From the NCBI GenBank assembly GCA_022570795.1, contig JAKUDP010000009.1, forward strand, positions 1,178,001 through 1,242,000: a stretch of DNA of 64,000 nucleotides, written 5' to 3'. The notes under the pieces are model-generated. The model searched no databases. It saw only the letters and a program-made list of their open reading frames with translations, and had not been told where the DNA came from. Shown here one piece after another: positions 11,537 through 21,061 of the stretch. The stretch comes from Sphaerulina vaccinii (taxonomy: Eukaryota > Ascomycota > Dothideomycetes > Mycosphaerellales > Mycosphaerellaceae). Position numbers and translations under genes: made by a program. The stretch's first letter is position 1. Each line of letters opens with the position of its first letter.

Positions 11537-14500
11537 ATGGCGCCGCCAAACAATCAGCAGAGTACCGGTCAGCAAGGCGAAGACCTGAGCAACGAGGTGC
11601 CTTCAGTGATGTTGCAGCAGGCCACAGCAGCAATCGCAGGCGAGAACGATCGAACGAATATGAGCGACGCCGAACGACGACACATGGGCCGAGACGTCCC
11701 CATACAGCATACAGACTCCTTCGAACCTGGTCGGAGCGAGTATGATGTGCCTCCGCCGGCATACGGAGAACAGTATGGCGTGCTTGAGCAAGAGCAGGAA
11801 GGCTTTGGCACGAAGGCAAGCGTGGCAGACGATGGACGTGTCAATATTCGCATTGATCAGCGCAATCGAAGACTGTCACAGCTGTTGGTCCCCAGCTTGA
11901 AGCAGCTGCAAGCAGCAGCAGATCAGCAACATGCTCCACCGCCGCCATACATCCCACCTTTCTTGGGCGGCGAAGAAGGTCAGGCGCCGCCTCCGCCTAT
12001 GAATGTGGTCATTCAAGTCGTAGGGTCGCGAGGTGATGTACAACCTTTTGTGGCGTTGGGAAAAGTGCTGAAGGAGACATACGGTCATCGTGTTCGGCTG
12101 GCGACTCATCCTAATTTCAAGGACTTTGTCACTGAGAATGGTCTCGAGTTCTTCAGCATTGGTGGCGACCCGCAGGCTCTCATGGCGTTTATGGTCAAGA
12201 ATCCCGGTTTGATGCCTGGCTTTGACTCTTTGAGGACAGGAGATGTTGGAAAGAGACGAAAAGAAGTAGGAGAGTACTTGAAAGGTTGTTGGAGATCGTG
12301 CTTTGAAAGTGGCAATGGGTTTGGGCCGGAGGCCAAGGACGATACGGTCGAAGACTGGAGATCACATGCACCGAGCGAGGACGACTACATACACAAGCCC
12401 TTTGTGGCCGACTGCATCATCGCGAATCCTCCTTCCTTTGCTCACGTACATTGCGCAGAGAAGCTAGGCATACCGCTTCACATCATGTTCACAATGCCGT
12501 GGTCGCCAACACAAGCATTTCCCCATCCACTGGCAGATATCCAATCGTCTAACGCAGATGCGAACCTGACCAATTACATCTCGTATGCATTGGTCGATAT
12601 GCTCACATGGCAAGGTCTTGGAGATATTATCAATCGGTTTCGACAGCGAAGCTTGGGCTTAGACAGCATCAGCTTGATGTGGGCGCCTGGCATGCTCCAG
12701 AGACTGCGGATACCACACACATATTGCTGGTCTCCTGCATTGATACCCAAGCCGCGGGATTGGGGCGCGAACATCAGTCTTTCCGGCTTCTTCTTTCTCG
12801 ATCTTGCGACGAACTATACTCCAGATCCAGGGTTGAAAGCCTTCTTGGATGCAGGCCCTCCGCCAGTCTACATTGGCTTTGGCTCTATCGTGCTAGATGA
12901 TCCCACAGCGATGACGAAGCTGATCTTCGATGCAGTCGCACAGACTGGTCAACGAGCGCTTGTATCCAAAGGCTGGGGTGGCGTAGGTGCGGACGAACTT
13001 GGAAAGCCAGACAATATATACATGTTGGGCAATGTTCCACACGACTGGTTGTTCAAGCAAGTCTCTTGCGTAGTGCATCATGGTGGCGCAGGGACGACCG
13101 CAGCAGGAATCACGGCTGGCCGTCCCACGTTAGTCGTACCATTCTTCGGTGACCAGCAGTTCTGGGGATCAATGGTGGCACGGGCTGGCGCAGGACCTGA
13201 GCCCATTCCTAACAAGCAGTTGACGTCTGAAAACCTTGCCGCAGGTATACTCAAGTGTCTCGAGCCTGAGAGCCAGGAGCGCGCCAAAGAGCTGGCAGCT
13301 AGCATCGCGACTGAGAAAGGCAGTCATGTCGGCGCTCAAAGCTTCCATCAGTTCCTGGACGTCGACAAGCTTCGCTGTAGCCTGGCACCATCACGAGCTG
13401 CAGTCTGGCGCATCAAGCGTACTCAAGCCCGGTTGAGCGCAATGGCTGCATGTACACTTGCACAAGAAGGCCTATTAGATTTCAACGATCTCAAGCTCTT
13501 CCGACCAAGAGAGTATGAAGCCGACGAAGGGCCTTGGGATCCCATCACTGGCGCTTCGACTGCACTCATAGGAACCATGAGTACCATGATGTTAGGTGTT
13601 GCAGACTTTCCGATCGAGACTCTGAAAGCGCTTGGCATACATCCCGACGCAAAGGCGAAGAGGGACACCAAGAAGGAAGGCAAGCGACCAGTGGGCGGAG
13701 AGAGATTAAACAGCTCGACAGACTCTGTGAGATCCGGTCATACTGGTAAGCAGTCCGATGAGACAGCTACTAGCACTTCTGGAGCTTCTACACCCTCTGG
13801 AACCATGACTCCAAGGAGCACCACTGGCACATCGATGACAAGTGATGCACCATCATCACGACCTGAAGCCCGCGCGAACTCATCCTTCAATTTCCAGGAG
13901 TCACTAGCTAAGTTGAATGCTGGACCACTATCGCCTGGCTCACAAACGAGTGCTAGCAGCCGACCTCGCAGTCCGCAAAGATCTGGTAGCAGCTTAAGGG
14001 ATATTGACTGGAAGTCGCAATTCTCGACGGGTGCTGACACAGCTAAGGGCGTGCATCGTATTGTGGGAGCCGGACTGAAGTCGCCACTTGACTTTACGAT
14101 GGGATTGGCGAAAGGTTTTCACAATGCTCCTAAGCTCTACGGAGATGACACTGTCCGCAAGACTGAGAATGTGACTGACTTCAAGTCTGGTATGAGGGTC
14201 GCCACGAAAGAGTTCGGCTTGGGCATGTATGATGGAATTACTGGTCTTGTTACACAGCCCTTCAAAGGCGCGATGAAGGAAGGTCCAGCTGGCTTCGTGA
14301 AAGGTATCGGGAAAGGCATCGGTGGTATCGTGCTCAAACCTCAAGCTGCCATCTTCGCTATACCTGGATACACCATGAAAGGCATCTACAAGGAGATTCA
14401 AAGTCAGTCCGGCTCAAGCGTGCAGAATTATATCATCGCAGCCCGAACAGCACAAGGTTTCGATGAGTACCAAAGTGCTTCTCCAGAAGAACGTCGGGAT

Positions 14501-15346
14501 GTTGTTATGCGGTGGGGGGTGTTGCAGAAGAACCTTAAGAAGAAACGTAATGCAGACGAGATGGTGAGAGACATCCTGAAAGAACAGATGGAGAAGAAAG
14601 AGAATTGGCTCGAGGCACGGAAGACGAAAAGCCAGACATCTTTGAGCAATACCAGTAAGAAGGACCCTGAAGAGTCTATGCTTGCAATGGGCACAGGACG
14701 TTCCAACACAATGGATTCAGATGCGGCGGAAGACCGAGCAATCGAAGAAGCCATCAGGTTGTCTGTTTTGGGGACCTCTCATGGTGATCCGACAGAGGAC
14801 GCACGTGTCGCCCAGGGCATCAGAGGCAAGCTGGCTGAAGCGCAGCGTCATCGCGTTATGGACATCGATCCATCGGAAGACGCAGCTTTGCGCCAAGCAA
14901 TGGAAGCTAGTACTGCCGATGCACAGCGCAGCCAGCAGGAACGTAGCCAGTATGATCGCGAGCTCGAACAAGTCATCGCTCAAAGCCTAAAAGAACAACG
15001 AGGGTGGACTGATAGTGATAGCGACGCTGGTCAACACAGTCCTGCATACTCGGAGCACACTCTTGCTCAAACAGATCAGCCTCCCGCTTATGATCCTGGT
15101 CATTTGGAAGGCACGACACAACAAGAGTTCGAGCGTGATGTGAAACATCGTCCAGACGAGAAGTCGCAGGAGGAGAAAACAGAGGAGCAGATCGTGATGG
15201 AGTATATCAAGAAGCAGAGTCTTCTGGAGCAGAAGGCGAAAGCACCACAAGTTCGTGATAATGACGAAGATGACGAAGATCTGCAGAGAGCGCTCAAGCT
15301 AAGTATGCAAGGGCGTGGACAGCATGGCGAGGCGTCAGGATCTTGA
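11537..15346 (+). CDS. Sterol 3-beta-glucosyltransferase with C-terminal UIM-like motifs
   Basis: A single exon encodes 1269 residues from the ATG at 11537. The frame opens slightly upstream, but only with a GTG. The GT-B catalytic region spans about residues 155-560. It starts with NVVIQVVGSRGDVQPFVALG and includes the acceptor-side IMFTMPWSPT motif. It ends with the donor-binding signature VVHHGGAGTTAAGITAGRP followed by VPFFGDQQFWG, as in UGT80/Atg26 enzymes that transfer glucose from UDP-glucose to sterols. The PH and GRAM domains of Atg26 are not visible. Residues about 835-960 contain YDGITGLVTQPFKGAMKEG and GKGIGGIVLKP, resembling the C-terminal region of VPS13/ATG2 lipid-transfer proteins. 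Four helices near residues 1064, 1115, 1140 and 1245 fit ubiquitin-interaction motifs. Likely a membrane-associated cytosolic enzyme. Confidence 0.85.
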   Translation: MAPPNNQQSTGQQGEDLSNEVPSVMLQQATAAIAGENDRTNMSDAERRHMGRDVPIQHTDSFEPGRSEYDVPPPAYGEQYGVLEQEQEGFGTKASVADDGRVNIRIDQRNRRLSQLLVPSLKQLQAAADQQHAPPPPYIPPFLGGEEGQAPPPPMNVVIQVVGSRGDVQPFVALGKVLKETYGHRVRLATHPNFKDFVTENGLEFFSIGGDPQALMAFMVKNPGLMPGFDSLRTGDVGKRRKEVGEYLKGCWRSCFESGNGFGPEAKDDTVEDWRSHAPSEDDYIHKPFVADCIIANPPSFAHVHCAEKLGIPLHIMFTMPWSPTQAFPHPLADIQSSNADANLTNYISYALVDMLTWQGLGDIINRFRQRSLGLDSISLMWAPGMLQRLRIPHTYCWSPALIPKPRDWGANISLSGFFFLDLATNYTPDPGLKAFLDAGPPPVYIGFGSIVLDDPTAMTKLIFDAVAQTGQRALVSKGWGGVGADELGKPDNIYMLGNVPHDWLFKQVSCVVHHGGAGTTAAGITAGRPTLVVPFFGDQQFWGSMVARAGAGPEPIPNKQLTSENLAAGILKCLEPESQERAKELAASIATEKGSHVGAQSFHQFLDVDKLRCSLAPSRAAVWRIKRTQARLSAMAACTLAQEGLLDFNDLKLFRPREYEADEGPWDPITGASTALIGTMSTMMLGVADFPIETLKALGIHPDAKAKRDTKKEGKRPVGGERLNSSTDSVRSGHTGKQSDETATSTSGASTPSGTMTPRSTTGTSMTSDAPSSRPEARANSSFNFQESLAKLNAGPLSPGSQTSASSRPRSPQRSGSSLRDIDWKSQFSTGADTAKGVHRIVGAGLKSPLDFTMGLAKGFHNAPKLYGDDTVRKTENVTDFKSGMRVATKEFGLGMYDGITGLVTQPFKGAMKEGPAGFVKGIGKGIGGIVLKPQAAIFAIPGYTMKGIYKEIQSQSGSSVQNYIIAARTAQGFDEYQSASPEERRDVVMRWGVLQKNLKKKRNADEMVRDILKEQMEKKENWLEARKTKSQTSLSNTSKKDPEESMLAMGTGRSNTMDSDAAEDRAIEEAIRLSVLGTSHGDPTEDARVAQGIRGKLAEAQRHRVMDIDPSEDAALRQAMEASTADAQRSQQERSQYDRELEQVIAQSLKEQRGWTDSDSDAGQHSPAYSEHTLAQTDQPPAYDPGHLEGTTQQEFERDVKHRPDEKSQEEKTEEQIVMEYIKKQSLLEQKAKAPQVRDNDEDDEDLQRALKLSMQGRGQHGEASGS

Positions 15347-15465
15347 GCATTTGCGGGACAATGACTAATGGTAATCTGGCTGCGTGACTTCCGCGATGCT
15401 GAAGTAGCAGACGCAGCACTCATCTGAAGCAATAGCAGAGTAGAGAGCGACGGCTCTTCTTGTTC

Positions 15466-15792
15466 TCATTTCTGGGTCTTATTAGCTCTACACTTATCCC
15501 TCTCCTGCTTATACCTATCACGATCCGCCTTCGCTTGCTTCAGCTCTCGTTGAGCGGTCTCCAGCACATACTGACATGCTCCATGATTTTGCCTGAATTG
15601 GTTCGCTTCACCCTTGGTCTCTTCGTACCGTCGCTTTTAGAAAGTGGCATCTTCCTCTGCCTTCGATAACTTGTCTGCTTGATGTAGTGCTAGATAGCAG
15701 TTCTCCCGAGCCTCCTCGAGCTTGTGTTGGAGACGTTCCAGCTCGGCATCCTTATCATCGACGAGGAGCTGTGTCGGAGTGCCGGCGTCCAT
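15466..15792 (-). pseudogene. Small coiled-coil ORF with one in-frame TAA
   Basis: Starting at an ATG at 15792, the minus strand reads MDAGTPTQLLVDDKDAELER and stays in one frame to a TGA ending at 15466, except for a TAA at codon 52 (15637-15639). Both sides of the stop are Glu/Lys/Arg-rich heptad-like helix, for example LQHKLEEARENCYLALHQAD before it and LKQAKADRDRYKQERDKC after it. The uninterrupted character suggests one 108-residue coiled-coil protein broken by a single substitution, or a sequencing error. A standard-size intron that removes the stop is not visible. It is convergent with the sterol glucosyltransferase, about 120 bp away. I recognise no family. Confidence 0.5.
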
Positions 15793-16330
15793 GGTGGAAA
15801 ATGGCTATACTCTCAATAGGAACAATGCAGGACTCATCCTTCTAAAGCTGGAAGAATGGCAAATAGATCTGGTAATGTTACAGCCATCGCATCTCCGAAC
15901 CTTGATCCTGTCTTCGATGGCGATTTATCCTCTCATGCTGGTTTACCATCTCCACGAAGACGATCCCGATCGTGCTAGAGCGCATCAATGCTCGATCAGA
16001 TCGAACAGCCTCAAGCAAGCGAGACATATGTTCAGAGGGGAGCAAAGCAGAAAGCATGCCAGGATGCTTTGATATAAAGGTCCCTGTCGAGCTCCGCTCA
16101 AGTATCCAGACCGCCGGTCTAACTGCTTTCGAGTCCACCGGGCTTCGTTGCTTTGCCTTTCTTCGCCTCCGGCTGTCTGCGTATATACGACTAAGGAGGG
16201 TACCTAGGTAGTCGCCTCTCGAAAGATCTGACTTGCAGTCGGCCTTTTGCCTCCGGCGGCCACTGCGTGGAGCTTTGCGCCTACGGCGTAGTACGATTAG
16301 TACGGGATCTACGGAAGCTAGCTAAATGTC
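15793..16330. other. Intergenic with GC-rich short motif copies
   Basis: No supported gene. Between about 16160 and 16290 the motif GCCTCCGGC recurs with variants (16167, about 16248, and GCGCCTACGGCG near 16278), next to several stop-rich palindromic stretches. This may be the end of a degraded repeat that continues into the AT-rich island to the right. Confidence 0.4.
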
Positions 16331-16657
16331 CTAGGACTGCCAAGTGATTTAGCTACTTGTCGGAGGTAAGTCCGCACCAATATTATTGCTAGAACTCGAA
16401 GTTACGTTACGGCTTTATTTTTTATAACTAATAAGAGACTTTTATTTTGCTAAGGCAAAAAGTTCGTATTTCTAGGTAGTATAGACCTGCGGTCTAATAA
16501 GTTAGCGCCAATCCTAGCTTATAGTCTGTATAGACAGGTATATCTATTATAAGGCAGAACTCGGACTACCTCTACTTTCGAATATAGAGTAGATATAGAG
16601 ATTTTTAACTTCTATTAGTTATAAATCTAAAAGTTGCTATATCGATCTAATATAATA

Positions 16658-16692
<35 letters not shown>

Positions 16693-16950
16693 TGCTATAT
16701 AAAAAGTATTTGTATAATATATATAAGTATATATATCGATCTATTTTCTCGATATAAGCAATATATATATTAGTTATAATTGATTAGGCGAGAGTCAAAC
16801 TTTAGGTAAGCTTTAACTAAGTATTAGCTAGGTTGCATCGATATTTTCACTACTAACTTCGGAGAAAAAGTGCAATATAGCACTTTTATAAACACGCTTT
16901 TAGAGCATTCTACGACGGTAGAAGAAGTCTTATATCGAGGTATTTTTCGG
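16331..16950. repeat. AT-rich relic island, probably RIP-mutated
   Basis: Roughly 600 bp switch abruptly from normal composition to AT-rich, TpA-rich sequence with dense stops in all frames, then switch back near 16950. The texture matches the RIP-mutated retrotransposons 4 kb to the right. I find no LTR, target duplication or coding relic that would name the element, and I see no match to the LTRs of the Copia elements. Confidence 0.5.
16660..16689. repeat. (AT)n microsatellite
   Basis: An almost pure AT dinucleotide run of about 30 bp inside the AT-rich island. A second, broken TA-rich tract lies near 16710-16735. Confidence 0.85.
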
Positions 16951-17366
16951 ACTAGAAATGCCTTATCAGATCTTCGAAGTCCAGGTCAGATGGTCAGATG
17001 TGGGGCGGGTAGTGGTCCGTGTTCTGCCTCATGATAGATACACCCCGTGCAGACTGCGATATTCTCGGCTTCCCAGGTTGTTCAAACCACTTCGTCATCT
17101 TCTTGATCCAATCACGGTGACGAGCATGCTATTCAGCTCGCATTAGAACCTGCTCTACGCCAGCATTACTTTGCCACTCATAGGTTTCTGCAGGCCGTAG
17201 ATGTCAGTCACCTCGGTTTCGAACATTTGGCACAGGCACAGCCTCGACGGATCAGCGGTAAGCGTGCGGTGGCTAGCTCTCTCGCATGCAACAGCATGTT
17301 CTTGTTTTGCTTGAGACCGGTAGCCCTTTTCACTTCTCTCATCCTGTCGCATAACCTGCAGAGACC

Positions 17367-18596
17367 ATGGGGCGCTCCCTCATCACACATATAACGCCTA
17401 TACCACCGGGTATATCACGCGAGACGGCAATTTCTCGACTCCACGACCATGTAGCGATGATACAGCTCAATCCCCTCGTGATACGACAGGAAGCTACTGA
17501 AGCTCCACCACAAGCAACAAAAGATGAGGCAGAGCTGGGGACGTGGTATTCAATCACGGATATGATCAACTATCTGCCCGGTGGATTATACAAGGGCGAA
17601 GCCTCGTACAAAGCCTGCTTCTACAACCTGAAGAATGGCATTCAAACACACGTCTTCGCTCCAGCTGGGGTAGACATCAGAAGTAAATGGAGCATAGGCG
17701 GAAACATGCCTGACGAACCGCGCGAACCGTCCGAGTTGGGCATCGATAAGCCTAGAGAAGGCTTGTACATCAAAGAAGAAATCGACCTACGTTGTAATAT
17801 GTTCATAGGCGCGTTTGTGAAGCGCAACCTGCAAAGCAGCCACCAAGAAGTGCACAACAAGATCATTGCGAAGGCAACTGAGCTGGAGATGAGGCTGCAA
17901 TCAGCGTTGGGACTTGAAGTGCAATCCTCAAACCATGCTACGGAAAGCAACAATCTGGTCAGCCGGGCACCATCTTCATTCTCCGGCCTGGTCTCTCCTC
18001 CTGCTGACTCTCTTAGGTCGAACCAGAGTCGTGAGCTCGATTTCTCATGTACTTGTCAAGGCACGACTCACACGTCAAGCTGTTCTTTCTTCCATCCTGG
18101 CGACCTTCAGCAGTATCCTCAAGAGCAAGATCGGCGATCATTTCCGTATCCCACAGTTTCGATACCCAGTTCTACAGCTTCTTACTTCACAAGTCCTGGC
18201 CAGGCGCCTACAACATGGGTGCACACGCCTTCAGAGCTGCACGGTTCACCTGCGCAAGGTCAATGTCTCTGTACCGGTGGCCTTCATGATCGAACTTGCT
18301 CTTCTTATCCCGGCCTGCGCCTACCAGCTTCTTCATCACTTTCAGACGATATTTCCTCACAAATACCTCTGTCACTTCGAGCAGGATCAACGGATGTGCC
18401 ACGATCTACGGGTTCGGCGACAGCTCCTCAACGGAGAACTTATTCGGGCTTCACAGCACAGCGGCCTGGAGAGCAAGCTGAGATGAGCGCAACACGGTCG
18501 CCTGTGGACAGCAACTCGTTTAACTTCTCACGGCCGCTGTCCATTTCCATTCGTCCAAGTGTACAGCATAGATTGAGCGACAGGACCGTCGCCTAG
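17367..18596 (+). CDS. DUF7053-family protein
   Basis: A single exon encodes 409 residues; the ATG at 17367 has a good context (GACCATGG). The first 190 residues form one compact domain with MGRSLITHITPIPPGISRET at the start, then AMIQLNPLVIR, WYSITDMINYLPGG, YKACFYNLKNGIQTHVFAP, WSIGGNMPDEPREP and GLYIKEEIDLRCNMF. This is the fungal DUF7053 family, common in Pezizomycotina and of unknown function. The fold may resemble START-like lipid-binding domains; that is inference. The rest is Ser/Thr/Pro-rich, with two short Cys clusters (CTCQGTTHTSSCSFF and CLCTGGLHDRTCSSY) that look like a repeated motif. It is convergent with the PP4 subunit gene. Confidence 0.8.
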   Translation: MGRSLITHITPIPPGISRETAISRLHDHVAMIQLNPLVIRQEATEAPPQATKDEAELGTWYSITDMINYLPGGLYKGEASYKACFYNLKNGIQTHVFAPAGVDIRSKWSIGGNMPDEPREPSELGIDKPREGLYIKEEIDLRCNMFIGAFVKRNLQSSHQEVHNKIIAKATELEMRLQSALGLEVQSSNHATESNNLVSRAPSSFSGLVSPPADSLRSNQSRELDFSCTCQGTTHTSSCSFFHPGDLQQYPQEQDRRSFPYPTVSIPSSTASYFTSPGQAPTTWVHTPSELHGSPAQGQCLCTGGLHDRTCSSYPGLRLPASSSLSDDISSQIPLSLRAGSTDVPRSTGSATAPQRRTYSGFTAQRPGEQAEMSATRSPVDSNSFNFSRPLSISIRPSVQHRLSDRTVA

Positions 18597-18974
18597 TACG
18601 ACAATGAGGTACAAGGATACCGACATCAGATGTAGCTTGTGATGATGAACGAAGTCTTCGAGGGTATCATTCGCCACCATGGCCTTTTCACAGGCTGGCA
18701 TAGGCTGCAATACACTTAGCGAACGTCCTCGTAAGCCTTCAGCTAGCGAGTCAAGCTGGGTAGCCTCTACTACCGACGTCCTGGTGTTGAAACTGTTATG
18801 AGAGATACTTCTGATGCTTGATTTCTCTATCTACGGGCAGACAGAGAGGATATATCTCTGTCTGTTTGCTACTACAAAGAATCTTATGTCGAGTCTCAGA
18901 CAACACCTGGGGCTTCATCCGTGGTTCATAGCTCGTCTCAATGTGCATAACTCGTCTCCACATGTGGCACGCTC
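18597..18974. other. Convergent intergenic spacer
   Basis: About 380 bp between two convergent genes, expected to carry both terminators. Nothing else recognised. Confidence 0.45.
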
Positions 18975-20717
18975 TCAAAGAGTCGTGGAGTCCACGGCGC
19001 CAGGCTCATCGTCGCCTGTAATTTCCTTGCCTACTGGGTTGCCATCAACGTCTGCGACCATGACATCTCCGTCAGCGTCTTTTGCCTCCTGTTCCTTTTC
19101 TCGATCCATAGCTTCCTTCAGCTGCCCAATCTCTTTCTCCACGTCCTTGGGATCCTGCCCAGGTGCTCCGGACTCAGCCATTTCCTGATCATCATTCTGC
19201 GTGGCAGGAAATGCGTCTGTGATTTCTGGCATAGGACTCTTCGATCTGCCTCTGCCTACTGCAGCCTCGAGATCAAGTGCTGCACCGCCATCAATTGGGC
19301 GCCTCTGTGGACCCATGTCCACATCTCCAATCTCCTCTGGTCCTCGAGCGTGTGGAAGCTCTTCCATACCTTCATTGAATGCCGCTTCCGTTATGCTGGG
19401 CAGCTCTTCGTCAAGCTCTCGTTCGATCTCCGCAGCGCTAGGTGATTCCCCGGGTGGTTCAGCAGATCGCAACATATGCCTAGGCGTCATGGGATGCCCC
19501 GCTGGACTCACTGGCACGACTCCGGCTTCTTGCTCTTGCCGTAGTAGTTCTCCTTGCGTCACAGCTCCTTGCTCCCTGAGCTGCACCTCCGTTGATGAAG
19601 CAGAGCCAGTGCTAGCGTCACTCTGCTCTGACAATGTCGGCGAAGCAAGCGGTGAAGATGTGATCTGCTGTTGTGGCGCACCCGTGCTGTGTATACCATT
19701 GACTGTAACAGATACTGTCTCAATGCCTCCTGGCCCATGTGGCCCATCTACCATTTCCGTACTTTCGCTGTGTAGCTCACCCTGGCTGTTGCTGTCGGTG
19801 CTTGATGTGCTTCCCAATACACTCGTCTGATTCCTCAGCCATGGTATAGGTGTCAGAAGAGCACCTCCTAAGCTCTCGTCACTACCAAGACCTTCTCTTT
19901 CCGAGATGCCATTGACTTGTGCGTCACCGTTCGTGAGAAAGCCTCCATTCGTCGGCACGCGTAGTGCTGGCAAGGGGAAGTCTGTCAAGGGCGAGCTGAC
20001 TGAGACTATTCGATCGAGGGCGCGCAGATAAGCCGGTAGGAAGCGGTAGTGTCTCTTTGGTCGAAGAACAAGCTCTGCCAGTCGTTGGATCGTGTAGGGC
20101 GGGCTCTCAGCAAAATCGTATTGTAGAATCTTGGTCGAAGACTGGTACATGCTCAGCAGATCAGGCGGAAGAGTCCCTTGTACCGATACCTGCATTCCGG
20201 CCGCGAGAGTAGTGGGTGAAGCTACTGCTTCTGTCCGCTGCGAGTCTACCGTCACTTCGAGGGCGCGATGAACTGCGGGCTGCGTGATAGCATTGTCGGT
20301 GGGCGCCTCATTCTCCTTCGTGCTGCTCTGACTGTCTGGTGGAGGATCGCTCCCGGCGTCAGGCAAGCTGCTCTCGGGCACATTGGTGGCATCGCTAGGC
20401 AGTATTCGCGGCGGCGGTGTTGAGGCGACCACTTCAGGGTCTATGGACGGCGGCTGTGGTGTTGATTCCTGGACTGGCGGTAGCTGTGGGGTGGGAAACT
20501 CGTTGTAGACAATCTGCTGCTAATCAGTGCTGGGCTGGGACAAGCATGATGGAATGGCATACATCGTGAAGTCGTTGGAGCAAGCTCTCCAGCACGCGAG
20601 GCCATTCTGTGCTGTCGCAAATCAGCTGTAGGCCTGCGAGTAGATTTTCAAGAGCCCGTACATGTCTATTGAGCCGTCGCTAGCTGCACTCTCCAGTATC
20701 TGTTCCTCGGAGAGCAT
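18975..20717 (-). CDS. psy4: Protein phosphatase 4 core regulatory subunit R2 (PPP4R2/Psy4-like)
   Basis: Three exons (20717-20662, 20611-20563, 20513-18975) give 547 residues. I rebuilt the short 5' exons from the frame. Exon 1 reads MLSEEQILESAASDGSID. After a 50-nt intron, exon 2 continues ITEWPRVLESLLQRLHD. After a 49-nt intron, exon 3 opens with IVYNEFPTPQLPPVQE. The family core is ILQYDFAESPPYTIQRLAEL, then RHYRFLPAYLRALDRIV and SVSSPLTDFPLP (about residues 140-195). The long C-terminus is acidic and disordered, as usual. In yeasts and animals this subunit directs PP4 to dephosphorylate gamma-H2AX and checkpoint targets. The ATG is in CACCATGC context. The 5' flank is cut 108 bp upstream of the ATG by the Copia LTR at 20825/20826. 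Confidence 0.85.
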
Positions 20718-20825
20718 GGTGCGTGTGATGTGCGGTCTGGCGCAAAAGATGTTCAGGTTGTTTACAAGTTGAAGATCAGCCAACGACTGACGCCAAGCTC
20801 ACTGGGCTCACTCGCTTTGAGATCT
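20718..20825. promoter_or_regulatory. Left half of a split divergent promoter
   Basis: The 108 bp between the psy4-like ATG and the retrotransposon. With the 249 bp at 32496-32744, minus one duplicate of the 5-bp target site, it would make a divergent promoter of roughly 350 bp for psy4 and the SDR gene. Its right end, GATCT, is the target-site duplication. Confidence 0.6.
20821..20825. repeat. Target-site duplication (left), outer Copia element
   Basis: GATCT directly precedes the 5' LTR (which starts TGTTGCGC). The identical GATCT directly follows the 3' LTR at 32491-32495. Five bp is the normal duplication size for Ty1/Copia integrases. Confidence 0.9.
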
Positions 20826-21048
20826 TGTTGCGCGGATAGCCGAAAACACCGAATATAAGCCAAGAATACGAGAAACTAGCCCTCTAGGCTTGTGCAGAGA
20901 TTTCTCAGATCTTGGCGAGCAATTTAGTATATAGAACGCACTGTAGATTGCTTAGAACTATTAGTTATTAACTCCTATACAATCTAATCTATATATTCTA
21001 ATATTTATAAAATTGCTAAGTAATTATATAACTGACTACCTCGCATTA
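20826..21048 (+). repeat. 5' LTR of the outer Copia element
   Basis: 223 bp, starting TGTTGCGCGG and ending CTCGCATTA, where the final CA has become TA. It aligns without gaps to the 3' LTR. Its first 110 bp keep many CpA/CpG-type bases that are mutated in the 3' copy, while its last 100 bp are the more mutated of the two. Confidence 0.92.
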
Positions 21049-21061
21049 GTTATAAGCCCGG
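21049..21061 (+). promoter_or_regulatory. Primer-binding site, outer element
   Basis: GTTATAAGCCCGG directly follows the 5' LTR. Its complement matches the anticodon loop of initiator tRNA-Met (GGGCUCAUAAC) with one mismatch that a RIP G-to-A change explains. The inner element has the same site. Confidence 0.7.

Noticed and set aside
20662..20717. psy4 exon 1 as a truncated gene cut by the LTR
   Set aside because: The exon has its own ATG in a good context and splices in frame; the element lies 108 bp upstream, so only the promoter is affected.
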